Positions 22,580-34,837 of a stretch of 64,000 nucleotides of DNA are shown piece by piece (position 1 is the stretch's first letter; each line of letters opens with the position of its first letter). The notes under the pieces were generated by a model. That model was given only the letters and a program-made list of their open reading frames with translations. It searched no databases and was not told the DNA's origin. The stretch spans positions 1,816,464 to 1,880,463 of the forward strand of contig JBCAML010000011.1 of NCBI GenBank assembly GCA_038503075.1, given 5' to 3'. The position numbers were made by a program, and so were the translations under genes. Origin of the DNA: Gyromitra esculenta (taxonomy: Eukaryota > Ascomycota > Pezizomycetes > Pezizales > Discinaceae).

Positions 22580-23139
22580 TGGTCCGTGATTGTTGGTGGG
22601 TTAAGCTATTGGATTGAATGCGTCTGTTGGTGGGGCTTTTATAGTTGGTATGGGGGCTATGCGTGGGTAGGATTGGGTCTGGGTATGGGTAGTTGGGGGT
22701 TTCTCTTTTGTTCGGATTGTGGGCAGGAACTATCTGGAATGGGGAGAATCGTGTTATGTATTATCGCGGCGTGAGAATTTACCGGTATTCACAGATTATC
22801 ACTCGCACGTGGCGAAATGCTCAAGACTATGACCAAATACAGGATAACAAGTCCTCTTGTGACCCCCTTGGGGGTTGGAGTTTCTCAAGAACTGGGTCGT
22901 GTTGTATATGTGTAAATTTCACCATTGGGACGAAAAACAGCAGCTAGAATGGCTGGATAGAGGGTATATTGCATCAGCCCAGGCTGGACTATTGTTCATC
23001 CAATATCACTCGGTTGTAGAAAAGCTACACGCTAACAAATTTCCCATTTCCCTAAGTGATATCCCTATAGAGAGTACTACAAATAGGAGCACAAGCCATA
23101 CTGACCCTACCCCATCCTAAGCTCATTTATCCGAGCCCC
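22580..23139. other. Intergenic between convergent cutinase and GH43 genes
   Basis: About 560 bp between two convergent 3' ends. I see no gene; 22586-22700 is GT-rich, consistent with 3' untranslated sequence. Confidence 0.5.
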
Positions 23140-24446
23140 TTATTCCCCAGACGGACCTGCGAGGACAGACGACAACGGGGGCGGAACACCAAAGTTCGGA
23201 GTACCATTTGAGTTCCAGTTGACCTTCTGAGCCATTGTGTATCTCCTTCCGTCGCAAGCTCCAGTAGTGACTGCGGTTGCGTGGTAAACATTCCAAACCT
23301 CCGTTGCATCAGGGCTCATAAAGAAACTTTTCATTTGAGAATGCCGTTAGCGCTACCAATCCCAAGGAAGCAGCAGTAGCCAGGATGAACAAACCCATTG
23401 TGCGCAGTCCCCAGATTGCCATTCGCGCTCGAGAAAACGGGGCCTGTTTTTGTCCACGAAGCCGCCAGCAACGGATCTCCGCTCCCTTTGTAGGTTAGCA
23501 GACCCAGCTGGTAGCTCGTCGTCCAGCAGTCGCTTGCGGCGTACGTGAGATACGTCTTGCCGCCCCAGTACATTGCCGCGGGGCCTTCGTTGACCGGATT
23601 GTTGACCGTTTCCCAGGAGTTTGTAGGCTCCGAGAGGAGGTAGGGTGTTCCGAGAGTCCACGGGTTCGACAACGTCGCAATGTACAGGCTCTGCAGGCCG
23701 TTCGGGGAGAAGCGAGACCAGACTAGGTACATCTGGGATGGGAAACGCAGGATCGTGCTGTCGATGCCCCATACTGTGGAAAGCTGACCTTTGTAGGTAA
23801 AGGTGTCCCACGGACTGGAGCCACCTGTTTCAATCCGCATATGCCATATCAGCGTCCTGTAATATTCTTGGGACAGAATCGAGGGCTTCAAACCTTGGAG
23901 AACATGGAGTCTTTGGTTGTCGCAGCAAGCAGATGTCCCTGCGGTGTAGTACAAGTACCATCTGCGTATATGTCAGCACAGTGTTTTAGGGTAGTCTTGG
24001 TTAAGTTTGCATTGGTCTTCAACCCTAACCAACTTCATTGTAGCCTGCTAAAGTGCCACAAACATTGAGTCGATATAATGAAGCTCTGTTGAGAAAGCGT
24101 TAGCCAAGTAAGACCATACTTTCAGTATAAATAGGGGAAAACGAAATAACTACATACCAGGAGCCCAAAAATTGCCAGCCCTTGCGGTAGTGCTATCAGT
24201 CCAAACGACCTTAGGAGTGGCTGTTTTAAGCCCACCTAAGGTAGTGGCACGTGTGAGCTGAATGTTTGTCCATGTTGTGCTCGTAAGGTAGTAATATCCG
24301 CCGGTGTAAACAATATGGGGGTCGCTCCCATTAGGGTCCTTCAAGGGATTGGTGTATGTAGCTCCGCTGACGAGCTGAATACCCAAGATTGCCGTTAGCA
24401 AGAATGAGAAGATGCTGAAAGAACGCATTTCGGTTTCGATTCGCAA
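23140..24446 (-). CDS. Secreted GH43 glycosidase (alpha-L-arabinofuranosidase type), 5 exons, 331 aa
   Basis: Predicted secreted enzyme acting on arabinan/arabinoxylan side chains. Exons on the minus strand: 24446-24158, 24085-24064, 23961-23894, 23824-23395, 23326-23140. Introns begin GTATGT or GTTT and end AG; the last has a CTAAC branch site. The 69-bp intron 23825-23893 keeps frame and could be retained. Five-bladed propeller motifs are visible: GSDPHIVY (Asp42, predicted base), WGIDSTIL (Asp, pKa modulator) and NEGPAAMYWGG (Glu, predicted acid), followed by GTAHNGFFMSPD and VYHAT. The signal peptide is MRSFSIFSFLLTAILG; the second Met (24428) gives a cleaner signal than the first, so the start is uncertain by six codons. 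A TATTTAAA-like motif lies about 50 bp upstream. Confidence 0.88.
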
Positions 24447-25391
24447 GAACGCTGACCTGCGAGGAGAGGAAAGGAAGGACAGTAGCTTGAATTTAAATAG
24501 GAAAATAGCTAGGAGCTATAATTCAGTTGAACTGTACACTACATGAATGAAAATGGACTCCTTTCGCTTTTTCGTGATTTTAGCTACCGAGAATTCGGAT
24601 CCCGCTCAATAGTTTTCAGACTTCTCCAGGTAATAGGTACTATATCCCGGAGTATACCGAATAAGCATAACAATAAGCTTCTTTAGTTTAGGCTGTTCCC
24701 GGCCCAAGCCCTAATATGATTCAATACACCCTACGGTAACACCAGTTGGGCCTTGAATATACGTAACGCGGGGTTATAAACTGCCTAAACTCTCTATGTA
24801 TACAGATTCATTAACACGTACTTATAAACATGTACATCGTTTAAGCACCACTGAATACTATTAGTAAGCTCAAGGAAAAGGATGGTGGAAGCACCGGAAG
24901 TTGTCCACATTATCCTCCGAGTCGATATGTCTTGCGGATTTGAATTGGAGCGAAATTCGGATCTATCAAAAGTTTCCGACGGCTAAAGTTTGAAGATCCG
25001 ATGAGAGCGTGGCATTCGCCCTGGTCCAATTTATCAAACAGCCTCGGAATCTAGGATCGCTCGCGTTTCTACTTGTTGATCGCATGTTTGATCTTGGCAC
25101 TAAGACTCCAACTACCAGGTGCATAAGAGCAACGTCAGCTATTAGTTTACATAACGACTTACATCCCTTCAATAATCAATTCATATGCTATAAGGGGCTT
25201 TTTTTTTTTTGCATCCACAGCTTTTCAGCCTATTATTATGGGCCGGTTTGGTCGAGGATACAATGCATCACTACGATGAACTCACACTCTACATAGCTTT
25301 TACCTTCCAAATTTTACACTAGAAAGTATACACATAATATACGATCGAACGATTATTAGGACTATGCACTCATTAGAGATTAAAGTAATTT
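24447..25391. other. Intergenic between GH43 and GH3
   Basis: AT-rich spacer containing the GH43 promoter and the GH3 3' flank. A run of ten or more T (about 25199-25210) is present. No ORF resembles a gene. Confidence 0.5.
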
Positions 25392-28351
25392 CTAGAGCGT
25401 TATCCTCCCCACCGCTCTAATATCCCTTGAGCTAGCTCCCACATCCACTGTGTACTCCCCTCCTATAATTACTTTCCAGCTCTTCGAAGTTACATCCCAG
25501 TAACTAACATCACGCTTCGTCACAGAAAACTCAGCGACCTTTGTCTCTCCAGGTTGCAGAGAGAGCTTTTCAAACCCTCTCAGTTGGCGCACTGGCGAGT
25601 TGGCTGAAGAAGGGAATCCCAGGTAAAGTTGCACAACCTCTTTTCCCAGTACTGGACCAGTATTTGTGACGGAAATACTGACCTTAAATAAAGGTGAAAG
25701 GAAGTCAGTTGAAGCCACCGATGAGATCTTTGTAATACTTAAAGAGTCGGCGTTGTAAGTGAAATTGGTGTAAGCTAGAGCAATAAAGCAACGTAATTAG
25801 AACTGATTTTTTTTGCTCTGAAAGGCTTGGGAGCTGAACACCACTCACACAATCCATATCCGAATTCGAATCGTGGTTTGATGTCTTTTGCGTCAAACCA
25901 TCGGTAGTCGATCAACAGCCCTTCTGCAAACTCCTGCTCTGGTTGAAACCCAGCCCATGCGTACTGAACCCTGCAACAATAGTCTGCCTCTGTCTTGCCC
26001 ATGGTATACGGTAACTTTGAACTAGGGTTCACAGTTCCCCAGAGCACATCCACTAGCGAGTTTCCACTCTCCTGGCCTGGAAGATGTGCCAAAAGAACTG
26101 CCGTCACGTTCGGGTGGTCTATCCACTGTTCAACTAGGATCGGTCCAACTGAGTGAATCACAACTATCGTATTTTTACACGAGGCGGCGACAGTCTTAAC
26201 GAGAGTGTCCCCATCTCTCCAAGCCTAAAAAGAACCCCGTGAGTAATTTAGCCGCACAGCGAACTTTTTCGCACAATAACTCACCGTCAAGTTATTACGA
26301 TCCCCATAGTTCCCTTCGACCGAGTTTGTACCTTCACCAGAACGTGAATTGATGAATGCGAGGCAAACATCCTTCCCAGCAGCCTTTTGCTTAATTTCGG
26401 CATATGCATAATCATCAAGAACGCTCTCCACAGTCGCTCCGATTTCGCTGGCCTTTTTCTCTATTGCCTGTAGGGGCTAAGTCGGGCGGAACAGTTAGCA
26501 ACTAATAGTTTCCCCAGTTAAAATTTCATAACTCAAGAAATGGGTCTACACACATCAACGAGATATTGGAATGTCCCACTCCCACTCCCCCATCCAACTG
26601 CCAACGTCCCTGCAGAGCAGGAGCCAAAAGTCCCACACGAACTTTCTGGAACTGGGCCAGCATCATTTCCAAAGACGCCAATTGATTTTACAGCGGTATT
26701 TGGCAACGGTAGCGCACTGTTAATATTTTTCAAAAGCGTTGTTCCCTCTGCTCCAATCCTCCGAATAAGGGTAGCGTGGATTGGCTGTGCCGCTTGTACA
26801 TGGTAATTGATCCGTCCAACATAAAGTCGATCCAAAAATGTGCCTGTTAACGCCAACTTTCATCAGCATTCTTACTCAAGACTATAATTAAATGCTGATG
26901 ACGAAGAACGTACCAAAGTCATCCGCACTCCACGTTGAGAACGAGACCTCTGGCAATCCCTCGTCTTGTCTCATCTTATACCAGCTAGCTATAAGCCTAG
27001 TAATCATTTCGTCTAGACGTGTGCCATTTTGATTTGCGCCATCTGAAGCCGGCATCGTAGCTGCCAATACTCCAGTAGCGCCGAGATCGCCAGGCATGAT
27101 TATATCAACACCTGCCGCAGCTGTGAGCGGTGGTATGGCAGATGCGAACCAATCAGTCATTACGAACCCTCGAAATCCCATACCACCTGATGAGTTTGAC
27201 TTGAGGTGATTGCGCAAGAGTGTAGTTGATTCACAGGAGTATTCGCGGTTTACCTAATTAGTAATTAGTATGGTATCATTTATAAATTCACCAAATGAAG
27301 CTTTCAGGAGGAGCAACATATAGGCCCGGAAGGGTGTAGAATACCCGCTGATAAGAACACATTACACTTCCCACCCCAGCTTCAATTGCATCCACAAACG
27401 GCCATTCGTAGAGCTCTTTAAGTGTTCTTTCATCAATATTACTACTTATGCTAGCCAGGATTGGGCGATCCAGATGTGGCAGATTCTCAATAACTAGTCG
27501 ATATCTCTCCTCTATAATTCACTTCAATCAGATTGCCAGTCTTGTATTTCCATAAGATATAACTTACGCTCATTACCAACGAAATGCTTTGCACAAGCAA
27601 TAATGCCCTCGTCTTGAAGACCCTTGACACTCTCGGCGTTTGCAGCACCAGTAAGATAGGGGTCTGATCCAAACGCTTCCCAGTTACGGCCAGCAACGGG
27701 AGCTCTAACAGGGTTATCCGCCCAAGTCAGCTTTCCCGAACAATAGCTATGCTGGAGTATGGTGGGGCCAATTACTCACCTTCCCAGACCACCACCGACA
27801 GGAGCAAGAGCGACATTGACCCCTTTGATGCGGTTTTCAACTCCCATTGCCCGGGATCGCAGGTACATCAATTGCTCTTAGCAAACTTTAGCGATGTTAT
27901 CTAGCAAAAATTAAAACAAAGCTAATTGCTCACTGTCCCAGGTACTTCCTGTTGTAATTCCCGCCGGAAAAACGCTGACCAGATCTGTTCCCCTAACACC
28001 AGCAGGTCCATCTTGAAAACACATCTCGCGAAACCTACGTCAATGCCGAATGTTTAGCCGTGCACTTGATCATCTTCAGAAGAGAGTGGCCCAATCATAC
28101 CCCAGTCGATCAATATCTTGAGTATTCCCGCTACATGGCCCTAGCGAAATTCCACTGCCTGAAGAAAGCGATATCTTCTCCACAAGACTGAGTTTCGACA
28201 CAAATATTCGCGCTAAATCATATGCCTCATCCCACGAACGAAGCGGACGCGCAGAACCGAACTGTACCTGAAGATCATCATGATCACCGCAAAAGACCAG
28301 AGACGAGAACAATAGCAAAAAAAGAAAATGAGACCACGAACGCTGGAACAT
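25392..28351 (-). CDS. GH3 beta-glucosidase, secreted, 10 exons, 774 aa
   Basis: Predicted extracellular enzyme releasing glucose from cellobiose or beta-glucosides. My model: 28351-28101, 28034-27934, 27876-27780, 27704-27568, 27511-27345, 27253-26914, 26843-26554, 26467-26285, 26224-25849, 25774-25392. All nine introns (56-91 bp) are GT..AG and phases agree throughout, giving 774 codons plus stop, a normal GH3 length. A signal peptide follows Met1 ([16 protein letters not shown]). GH3 landmarks: [44 protein letters not shown], nucleophile Asp285 in GFVMTDW, SGEG with a candidate acid/base Glu, GDRNNLTAW, GYGLSYTNF, and a C-terminal fibronectin III-like domain ([18 protein letters not shown]). 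The first Met of the longer frame (28444) was rejected because the signal peptide starts at 28351. Confidence 0.92.
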
Positions 28352-29693
28352 AGTGCCTGTTCTAACTCCTCCTAGGATGAAGACAGCAATTGCGATATGC
28401 AACGAGTTGAATAGATCTCTAACGGATGAGACGCGAAGCTTCAATACTATATTAACGAAACTGCTATACGCCCGGCGGGGTGCCCTATAGCCAGATATAT
28501 AGCATTCTAATCACCAATACCTACAATCAAAGATAACGGCGCACCGAAATTACAAGAGACCCCGAGCTGATACCAGAGAGATGGATTTAGTATATAGGGG
28601 GGCACGCTGAGACCACTACCTACCAGTAAGCAAGGTATTAGAGTTTTTGCTTCGTCATTGATTGCCTCTCCTCTACGGCTATTGAACGAACGCCATCCTT
28701 TTAGACCGAGATGCTGGATTTCACGCGCTGAAAGTGAGATTTTCGCTATCCACACGTGAGACCAGTAACTCTCACTTCCCTAAGACAATTCCGCCAGACA
28801 CCAACAATTCCCATTCTGGATCGGCTCCGAATTGTGGAACCTCAGATCGCTCACCGCCAAACAGCCGGTAGTTAGCGACGCCCACTCGGCAATATCCGAA
28901 CACGATGATTTAGAGTTGATCGACCACAGCAAAGAGCCGAAATAAATCTTTTGTAGCGCAACTGAAGGCTGCCACGCGCTGTTGATGTCATAAGCTACCT
29001 CCCGGAGCTCGGAGCTCGGATAGGTAGCGCAGGCACGAATATTGCCATACAGTGCATGTACTCCGTGATAAAAGGTGGGCAAGCAATATATAGTATTTAG
29101 ATGACACAGATACTTTAGGCATTAGCTATAGCCACTACTTGATTTGTATTGCCAAGCCGCGAGGAGAATTGTACATAGCTACCTATTTGCACACTACCAA
29201 GGTATACGTACCCTATAAACATGAAATATTAGAATGTCTATCGAACAACCCTGTCAGTATCAAAGCCAAAAGACAAGCCGCGGAAAATATTTACAGGTCA
29301 GGGTCTAAAAGATATCCACACCATGGCCAGCGCTCTCGAGAATACCGCTTGTCATACATAATAGTATCCAAAGTCAAGACTTTCTATGAAACTATGTTAC
29401 AATTGAGGTGGGCTATTGTAACAGGTGGTTGCCTAATATATATACATGTACTTCAGGGTATTATATTGGTACAAGGGGATGTTCGGCATCTAACACTGTT
29501 CGTAAAAGCCTCTTTATAAGCGAAAAACTGTTTATCAATAACGTGTTCGGTCATAGAACGATGAGAATGAGCCATCCCGTCCGCTCTGGCATATCCAAGC
29601 ATCGTATCGCCTGGTTAGTACTGCAGTGGGTGACCATGTGGGAATCCCAGGTACTGAACTCAACTATTTCTTTTTTTGTTCGTTTCTCTCAAG

Positions 29694-29708
29694 AACCCTA
29701 AACCCTAA
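29694..29708. repeat. Telomere-like motif, left arm
   Basis: AACCCTAAACCCTAA, two CCCTAA(A) units. It is the exact inverse of the 15-mer at 30226-30240. Confidence 0.6.
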
Positions 29709-29812
29709 GATCATACAAAATGAACCCTCGGCAAAGACAGAAGCCCCGAACCATGCAAGCCCCAAGCTTTTACATTTACTTATACTGCATAGTAACTTTT
29801 CTGAACTACATG

Positions 29813-30020
29813 TACTCATGTCGCCGAGTTGCTATTGCTTTCCCCTTTATAGAAGTAGATCTGCCCACCAAAAACTACCCAGCGAGACCGTTATGAGAGG
29901 CTAATTCTTGGAAAGAGTGGCCAAGAAGTTGGTTGCCACGCTGGAAAGTTTCCTACTCGCGTAAGAATCCAGATCTATTTCCTAGATCGGGAAAGCAATA
30001 GCAACTCGGCGACATGAGTA
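29813..30020. mobile_element. 208-bp foldback MITE with TA ends
   Basis: The first 32 bases (from TACTCATGTCGCCGAG, 29813-29844) are repeated exactly in inverted orientation at 29989-30020. The pairing continues imperfectly for about 20 bp (TAGATCTG on both arms). If the outer TA is the target duplication, the inverted repeats start CTCATGTCGCC, the layout of Tc1/mariner-derived MITEs. The central part has no ORF. I noticed no second copy in the window. Confidence 0.75.
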
Positions 30021-30225
30021 GGTATGGGCTTAGTGTGTTTTTATAAGCAGACAGGCAGCTAAATGGCTCTATTCTTTGCAGCCCGTTGAGGAATTCAAAC
30101 CGTAGTATAGCGAACGGAACTTGACAAATAATTCCGCTCCAGATCCATGGTGGAACGTGTAGGCAAAGGCTTTATCACATTATACTTATTGGAGTCTCAT
30201 ATGGAGTCACAAGGTTGAAACAAAT

Positions 30226-30240
30226 TAGGGTTTAGGGTTA
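30226..30240. repeat. Telomere-like motif, right arm
   Basis: TTAGGGTTTAGGGTT, the exact reverse complement of 29694-29708. It lies about 205 bp beyond the MITE. Confidence 0.6.
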
Positions 30241-31896
30241 AAATTGCCAAGCATCTTCCGTCATCACTCGCCCTACACCTTCTTGCAAAAAATACATATA
30301 GCCATCGCTTTAAGTCGGCCTATATACATGTCAAAGAGTCTAATGTGGTAAAGTCTTGAAGCTATGTCCAGGAGCCAATGGGAGATCGGAGGAATTTAGG
30401 ACCTCTCGGTGGTTCCCCAACTACTGTGGGTTTCTACCTCCAAGTGGTGCATTTAATTGAGCATAGCGCTAGAGATGTACCAGCCCTACGCGTCGACTTC
30501 TGCAAGATATTCTCTACAAGTTGATACCAAATCAGATACTTTGGAATTGGGAACGGCCAATCATTCCTCCTAGTTGTGTACCTGTTGGTTAAGGGCACCA
30601 TATCCCCTAAGATTTAGCGAGATAAGACCAGGTTTCGGGTTTGCCAGAGGCAAATAATGGCTGCTTCCCGACTACGAGACATCACCTAGCCTCGAGATTT
30701 GTAGGGGACTAACTCGAGGCTGACCTTCGAGACGGTGCGAACCTCTCTCTAAACCCGCAATCGAGCTATCTCGTACGCTAGTGAAGACGCCCAATAAGTA
30801 ACGGTAATAAATAACCAGGTGGGAATTCAACCTATTCATTCAGCACATATATAGCAGTCCAATTTTATTGGTTACTGATCTCGAGCTTTGATGGCCAACT
30901 CAATGCTGCCTAGGTGAGGGTTAAATGGATACCCATAGGGGCTGTGCGGGTGAGTAGTCGCTAGATACTTCTAACCCTGTAATGAAGCTCATTTCTAAAT
31001 TACTGATTACTAACGTTTATTGATTACTTGCCTTCAATGCAAGTGCTCGAGCCTTATACTAAATTATGCAGATAAGTATGTATACTCTGAAACGGCGTTA
31101 GCAAAGTATATTTTAATTACTTATTGGAACAATACTTTTGCCTATCTGAGGTATGTACCGGTATGTACATGGAGCTAAGGGTTAAGATGTGCTCGAGTTA
31201 CAAAATAGGCATAAAGTTTGCAGTGGCAATAACAAGTGTTGATTGATATACATCCTTAGGGGCCTGGGGCGGGACAATTCGTCTATCTATACTAAGGAGG
31301 CGAGCTGATGAGAAAAAGACAAATCTAAGTAACAGGGTTTCATAGCCACATATATAGGCATGCGTCAATTTAAGAAACCCATAGTAAGCTTAAATCCGCG
31401 ACCAGCGTTTCGTTCGCAGCACTTCCCGCTTCCACAGATACAGTCAGCCCTATCAAATCAAAGTTTAAGGAACAAAGCACTGAATCTATCTATGGATGCT
31501 GAGGTGGCGCAGCAAGATAAACGCGCCGAGAGTGGCGCATGTTGACAGCTTGGCTGCTGCTGCTAGCCAAATCGAGAACTTACCAAGCTTTCCTCATGCA
31601 GCTGCATGGACGTGCATTGCTTACCAGACGTTTTCCGTCTTTGGTATTTGGAAAGCCAGGTCACGGCGGTGCGAGGGGTATTTAGCTAATTATCCCCAAT
31701 CAACTGCCCCAAGGAGTCAGAAGTTTCTACAAGGATCCTAGGTAAGCACGTTGCTAGCTGTTTCTGGATTACAGAGTTCCTCAAGCCGGCGGGGTTGTTC
31801 TGAATAAATCGAAGCCCACCCCCATATCGTGAGTTTGCTTGAGCCATCACCACCTCTCCATCACCACAAAACAAGCTTGCAATTGAACCACAAAGG

Positions 31897-33726
31897 ATGG
31901 CTTACAACAGCCGAGAAACAGACTACCTCCCTTTGAGGGATATCCCTCACCCAACTGCTTCGCCATACGACCAGGATCCTAGATCTTTTTCTCCCGATAA
32001 ACAAAAGACGATACCATTTCACGTTCACGATAAAAAGCGAAGAACCAAACTATGGGCATGGGAATGGTTGGCGCTACTTGTCTCACTGATGGCAGTAATA
32101 GCGAGTGCAGCGACTCTACGGATATTCGACGGCAGAGCCATCCCGAAATGGAGTTGGCATCAGAATGGAATCAGTGTCAATTCCATCCTTTCATTACTTT
32201 CCACCTTGTCGAGGGCGTCCTTGCTCATGCCCATTGACGAGTGTATGGGACAGGTCATGTGGCTCAGATTCGCGGCCCAGCAGCAGAGGTTAGGAGATAT
32301 CAGAGCATACAGCGAGGCCACAAGTGGACCTTTAGGATCTTTAAGATTGCTGTGGAGACAGAGGGGAATGTAAGTAGGCCACATGCATAAACATTGAGCT
32401 TTCCCTTATAGCTTGCTAATGGTTCTTCCTACTTAAAGTGGTCTAGGATGCTTGGGCGCACTCCTCCTGATCGGTTCTCTTGGGATAGGGACTGCTCAAC
32501 AGCAGCTCCTCTCATATCCTACTCGCAGTTTTATCGATCCCACAATTGTGTCCACTGTTAAGGTTGCAGAGAACTTTAGTGCATATCAGAATATCACTGC
32601 CTTCGGTACGACGACTCCTATTATGTCTTATTCGCTATTATCATCCATCTACAGTGCAGCCTTCCTCGCGGATACCAACAATAACTCTATTGCCTTCGAG
32701 ATCCTTCCATTCTTCACCTGTACAAGTGGGACTTGCACATTTCCTCCTTTCACTACTCTTGCTATCTGCAGTGAGTGCCACGATACAAGCGATCAGGTTC
32801 AATCCAGCTGCGATGGTGCCAGTGGCGCTTGCTTTGCAACATTTCACAACTTGACAGCATCGTCTTGGCAAGTGAATACCGCCAATTTTGTCAACACGGT
32901 TTTAAACCAGAGCGCCATCACTCCAGGAACTTCGTCGTATCCCTTCACGGCCCAAACACCTTTCACCACCCTTGCCCATCTCCAAGCCGACAGCAGCAAC
33001 TCATGGCCACCGAAATATACCGGAACACAATGCGCGCTTTCCTGGTGTGCTAAAACGATAAACGCCACCGTTTCAAACGGGGTTTACACAGAATCGGTTC
33101 TTGAAGTCTACCAAAAGTACGTTACTGACGACAGTTCAAACCCCGACGGCATCTCAATAACCGGATCCAACTCAACCGTCTTCCGTATCTCCAAAGGCGC
33201 CAAAGAATCCATCACCGGAAGCAGCGGCATCGCTGCAACCATCAAAGGCTGGGCAAAAAGCACCCCTTCAAACGACTACCGATCCTTTTCCTCGGACCTC
33301 ATGCAGGGCTTCAGCTCTTATGCAAATATCAGCGAAGTTATGGAGCATGTCGCGTCGTCGCTGACGAGTCGCATCCGCAACCTCGACGATACGACTAAGG
33401 TACACGAAGGCCAGACTATGGGGCGACAGTCGTTCATCCGTGTTCGATGGCAGTGGCTTATCTACCCGGTGACGCTTTGGACCCTGTCGCTTATCTTTTT
33501 GGTCTGCATTGCGATTCAGTCGAGGAACGGGGAAAGGAGATACGGAATGAGGGCGTGGGGAGCGAATCCTCTTGCTCTTATGTTTTACGGTATGGATGAT
33601 GCGACGAGAGCCCGGATGAGAAACTGGGAGTGGGAGCAAATGCAAGATTTGTCGGAGAGGCTGTGGGTGAAATTAGAGAATGGCGAGGAAGGAGTTAGGC
33701 TGAGAGGGCATACGGTTGATAATTAG
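31897..33726 (+). CDS. DUF3176 multi-pass membrane protein, 2 exons, 586 aa
   Basis: Fungal integral membrane protein of the DUF3176 family; function unknown. Exons 31897-32369 and 32439-33726 with a 69-bp intron (GTAAGT...AAAG, branch GCTAAT). Splicing gives RGIGLGCLGALL, so the third membrane helix spans the junction. Helices: WEWLALLVSLMAVIASAATL (about 51-70), NSILSLLSTLSRASLLMPI (about 95-113), LGALLLIGSLGIG (about 160-173), and a C-terminal WLIYPVTLWTLSLIFLVCIA. Between helices 3 and 4 lies a large, presumably lumenal or extracellular domain with six or more Cys (CTSGTC, CSECH) and many N-glycosylation sequons (NFS, NIT, NNS, NLT). The N-terminal 50 residues are polar and cytosolic-like. 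Confidence 0.85.
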
Positions 33727-34537
33727 AATGCCCTTCAGCTTCCTTTCTTGCGGTGGATTTCTTTCAGTTGGGTAAAATACGGCGTTAGGGATTGTTTCAG
33801 GTGTTTTGTATTTAAATTCCGATCATATTAAATGCCAGTTGTTATCAAGCATGCGTATTTGAGTGTTGGGTTACTAGATCTATGAAGTATTTAGATATTG
33901 CTTAGCCATAAACAAGACATGCTACTCGACCTAACGTGTTGTCCGCCATCCAGTCAACGATACAACCAGTCAACGTAAGGCGAACCCCCATCTGGACCGG
34001 AAAACACCCGGCCGAACTGACAAACGGTGTCGGTTGTCCAGGCTCGAGATGTGTGGTAAGGAGGCGAATGAATATTTTCTCCGAAACTTCGGCGGTAATC
34101 GTTCATCGATTTGGTTTAACGCCGCTATGATATCAGGCGATGTGCGAGAATGGCTTCACCTACAGCTAGAGAAGAGCCTCTATCAGAAAGTGTTGGTGAG
34201 TACCGCTTCCCTATTGGTAGGAGATCCCTAGCAAACCTAATACTACGAACCTTTTCAGCGAACTCCAAAATCCAGAACCCAGCCGATACTTCATAGCTAG
34301 GTTTAGCGTCAACCATATCATACCCTCTATATTTCTTGCCTGCATGAATGACAAGACCACATACCAAGATGAAGAGCTTGTTTTTGCCATAGACATGCAG
34401 CAACATGGCGTATATGGGAAAATGGGGGGAAAAAACTCGTTTAAAGGCAGCCCCCAGAAGATACAAACACGTAAATAAACCCAAAAGCACAGCAGCGGTA
34501 CAACGCTACTAAAAATCCTCCAAAAAAACACTCCCTC
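33727..34537. other. Intergenic
   Basis: About 810 bp with only short, random-looking open stretches. The right end is the promoter of the small secreted protein gene. Confidence 0.5.
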
Positions 34538-34837
34538 ATGAGTCAGGTCATCCTCACAGTATCAGCGCTCCTGACTCTTTTCTTCAGCTCGTCTTGGGCA
34601 CAACCTGATTTGCGAGCACTATCAACAGATGCATACCACCAGTATAACAACAACTCCAACTCCACAACATCAGATTCCTCACTGGCCACAATCACCACCG
34701 CTCGTGCACAAGCTCACCCAAGCCCTTCAGAGATAGTCTATGCCAATCCCTACATCCTACGGAGTGGATTGGACCTGGATTGGAGGATGGGTCCAGACGA
34801 TGAAACGTCAGATGGATTGCGAGAAGAGGGACTGTAA
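34538..34837 (+). CDS. Small secreted protein, 99 aa
   Basis: A single-exon ORF whose first 22 residues (MSQVILTVSALLTLFFSSSWAQ) form a clear signal peptide. The mature part of about 77 residues is Ser/Thr/Asn-rich and then acidic. It has two N-glycosylation sequons (NNS, NST), no cysteine and no known domain. Length, secretion and lack of homology fit a fungal small secreted or effector-like protein, but the absence of Cys is unlike most apoplastic effectors. Function unknown; an artefact cannot be excluded without expression data. Confidence 0.5.
   Translation: MSQVILTVSALLTLFFSSSWAQPDLRALSTDAYHQYNNNSNSTTSDSSLATITTARAQAHPSPSEIVYANPYILRSGLDLDWRMGPDDETSDGLREEGL

Larger units (their letters stand above)
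28352..31896. other. Gene-poor 3.5 kb between GH3 and DUF3176 genes
   Basis: No coding gene is recognised. It contains an inverted-repeat MITE (29813-30020) and two telomere-like motifs in inverted orientation (29694-29708 and 30226-30240). The rest is AT-rich with many stops in all frames. Confidence 0.5.

Noticed and set aside
23331..23400. Apparent frameshift in GH43 after TAHNGF
   Set aside because: A 68-bp intron with GTTTGT donor, CTAAC branch and AG acceptor restores HNGFFMSPD, so no mutation is needed.
27705..27779. Apparent stop in GH3 after GGGLG
   Set aside because: Using the acceptor TGTTAG at 27705 gives [11 protein letters not shown] in phase; the nearer AG sites would give a 33-bp or out-of-frame intron.
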